A stretch of DNA of 14,997 bases from NCBI GenBank assembly GCA_945862495.1, contig CAMAYM010000064.1, forward strand, positions 1-14,997, written 5' to 3'. The notes beneath the pieces were generated by a model. It was not told the DNA's origin. It did no database searches and saw only the letters and a program-made list of their open reading frames with translations. This DNA comes from Bordetella parapertussis (GTDB lineage: Bacteria > Pseudomonadota > Gammaproteobacteria > Burkholderiales > Burkholderiaceae_B). The position numbers and the translations under genes are program-made. Shown piece by piece: positions 13,990 to 14,997 of this stretch (the stretch's first letter is position 1; every line of letters starts with the position of its first letter).

Positions 13990-14997
13990 GACCTCTGCTC
14001 CCACACCACCTGACCGTTTAATAATGTTGTACGCACGCGCCCCGGTAACTCTCTACCCAAAAAGGGTGTCGATTGACTTTGGCTGACAATATTTTTACGA
14101 CTGACGAACCAATACGCCTCTGGATCCACAATGCAGACATCTGCCGAAGCCCCCAGAGAGAGCGTTCCGGGCTGGGGGATGGATTTACTGTATGCGAGCA
14201 CTTGAGCTGGACCACAGGTCACGCGTTTTAAAGCCTCACTCAGCGGCACCCGCGTCTCTTGTGCCCATTTCAGCGTTAATGAAAGCAACAACTCCAGACC
14301 CATTGACCCCGGCACCGCATTGGCAAAGGGCTGTTTTTTGTCTGCCTCCGTCAGCGCGGTGTGATCCGAACATACCGCATCAATCGTGCCGTCTAACAAC
14401 CCAAGTCGAATCGCATCGCGATCACGCTGACCCCGTAACGGCGGATCGAGACGAAAATGGCTGTCGTAGAAACCAATATCAACATCCGTGAGATGCACAT
14501 TATTTGCAGCCACGTCACAGGTGAGCGCTTGCCCTTCTTTTTTGGCTTTGCGCACTAGGTCAACCGCCTCGGCAGTCGACAAACGACACAGATGCAGACG
14601 TACACCCGTGGCACGCTGCAATGCAATCAAAGTTTGACACGCAATCGTCTCAGCTTCTACCGGGATCTCGGTCAACCCTAGACGCGACGCATACGCACCG
14701 CTCGCAACCACACCACCACGCGCGAGCCATGGATCTTGGGGTCGGCACCACACTGCATATTCAAACGTTTTGGCATATTGCATGGCGCGCAAGAGAATCG
14801 CGGTATCTTGCACTGGGGTATTGCCTTGGGAGAACGCCACACAGCCTGCTTCGGTCAGCCTCACCATTTCAGTCAAGGCTTGCCCTTTCAAATCCACGGT
14901 CAGCGCACCCAAGTGATAGACATTCACCTGCGGACTGAGTATCGGCGCGGACATCAGCGTCATCTCTGGTGGCTGCACCAAGCTTGTTACACCGCCT
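13986..14997 (-). CDS. pyrC: PyrC-type dihydroorotase (probably non-catalytic PyrC'), N-terminus cut by window edge
   Basis: Dihydroorotase-family protein of pyrimidine synthesis. The visible part reads from GGVTSLVQPP to the C-terminal LPGRVRTTLLNGQVVWE. The start and the HxH metal motif are outside the window. Family features are YHLGALTV, GCVAFSQGNTPV, RGGVVASGAYASRLGL, LCRLSTAEAV, CDVAANNVHLTD, CSDHTAL and GSMGLELLL. Active type I enzymes usually have His where this one has Arg (14583-14585, LCRLST) and HH where it has Asn-Asn (14499-14504). WCRPQD also replaces the usual HCED-like motif. These losses fit the non-catalytic PyrC' that supports aspartate transcarbamoylase in pseudomonads. 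If so, an active dihydroorotase should be encoded elsewhere. plsC overlaps its stop. pyrB would be expected just upstream but cannot be seen. Confidence 0.88.
   Translation of the reverse strand, partial: GGVTSLVQPPEMTLMSAPILSPQVNVYHLGALTVDLKGQALTEMVRLTEAGCVAFSQGNTPVQDTAILLRAMQYAKTFEYAVWCRPQDPWLARGGVVASGAYASRLGLTEIPVEAETIACQTLIALQRATGVRLHLCRLSTAEAVDLVRKAKKEGQALTCDVAANNVHLTDVDIGFYDSHFRLDPPLRGQRDRDAIRLGLLDGTIDAVCSDHTALTEADKKQPFANAVPGSMGLELLLSLTLKWAQETRVPLSEALKRVTCGPAQVLAYSKSIPQPGTLSLGASADVCIVDPEAYWFVSRKNIVSQSQSTPFLGRELPGRVRTTLLNGQVVWEQRS

Overview
The window looks like a chromosomal housekeeping region of a betaproteobacterium, most likely in the Burkholderiales and perhaps Alcaligenaceae-like. 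This rests on protein character: the LptG sequence, the prmA–accC–accB–aroQ–tlpA order next to a divergent mpl, and a pyrC–plsC pair. I could run no search, so the taxonomy is inference. Genes are tightly packed, base composition is moderately GC-rich, and I see no tRNA, rRNA, CRISPR array, insertion sequence or phage gene.

Left block (1-3923, all minus strand). Transcription runs leftward: a TlpA-like membrane-anchored thioredoxin, then aroQ (type II dehydroquinase), accB and accC (biotin carrier and biotin carboxylase of acetyl-CoA carboxylase), prmA (ribosomal protein L11 methyltransferase) and the start of a zinc-ribbon protein cut by the window edge. From aroQ on, genes are separated by 17 bases or fewer. 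A plausible sigma-70 promoter just upstream of aroQ contains a tandem 10-base repeat.

Middle block (4034-11179, all plus strand). Six genes form a likely operon: mpl (peptidoglycan recycling), an RNase II-like exoribonuclease, a TonB-like membrane protein, aroE (shikimate dehydrogenase), lptG (LPS export permease) and apaH (Ap4A hydrolase). Three junctions are 4-base stop/start overlaps, which suggests translational coupling. The content is a mix of envelope, RNA and shikimate functions.

Right block (11193-14997). A divergent pair lies between the housekeeping genes: an MhpC/BphD-like alpha/beta hydrolase (minus) and a LigJ-family 4-oxalomesaconate hydratase-like metal enzyme (plus). They share a 124-base intergenic region with a good dyad that resembles a LysR-type box. 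This pair looks like accessory aromatic or organic-acid catabolism. It is followed, on the minus strand, by a PlsC-type acyltransferase that overlaps the end of a PyrC-type dihydroorotase. That dihydroorotase is cut at its N-terminus by the window edge and appears to lack several metal ligands.

The genes are mostly conserved families. I did not find a clear undescribed system. The points most worth a second look are the divergent catabolic pair and its candidate operator, the TonB-like protein that keeps the SxxxH motif, the degenerate PyrC, and the repeat-bearing aroQ-acc promoter.
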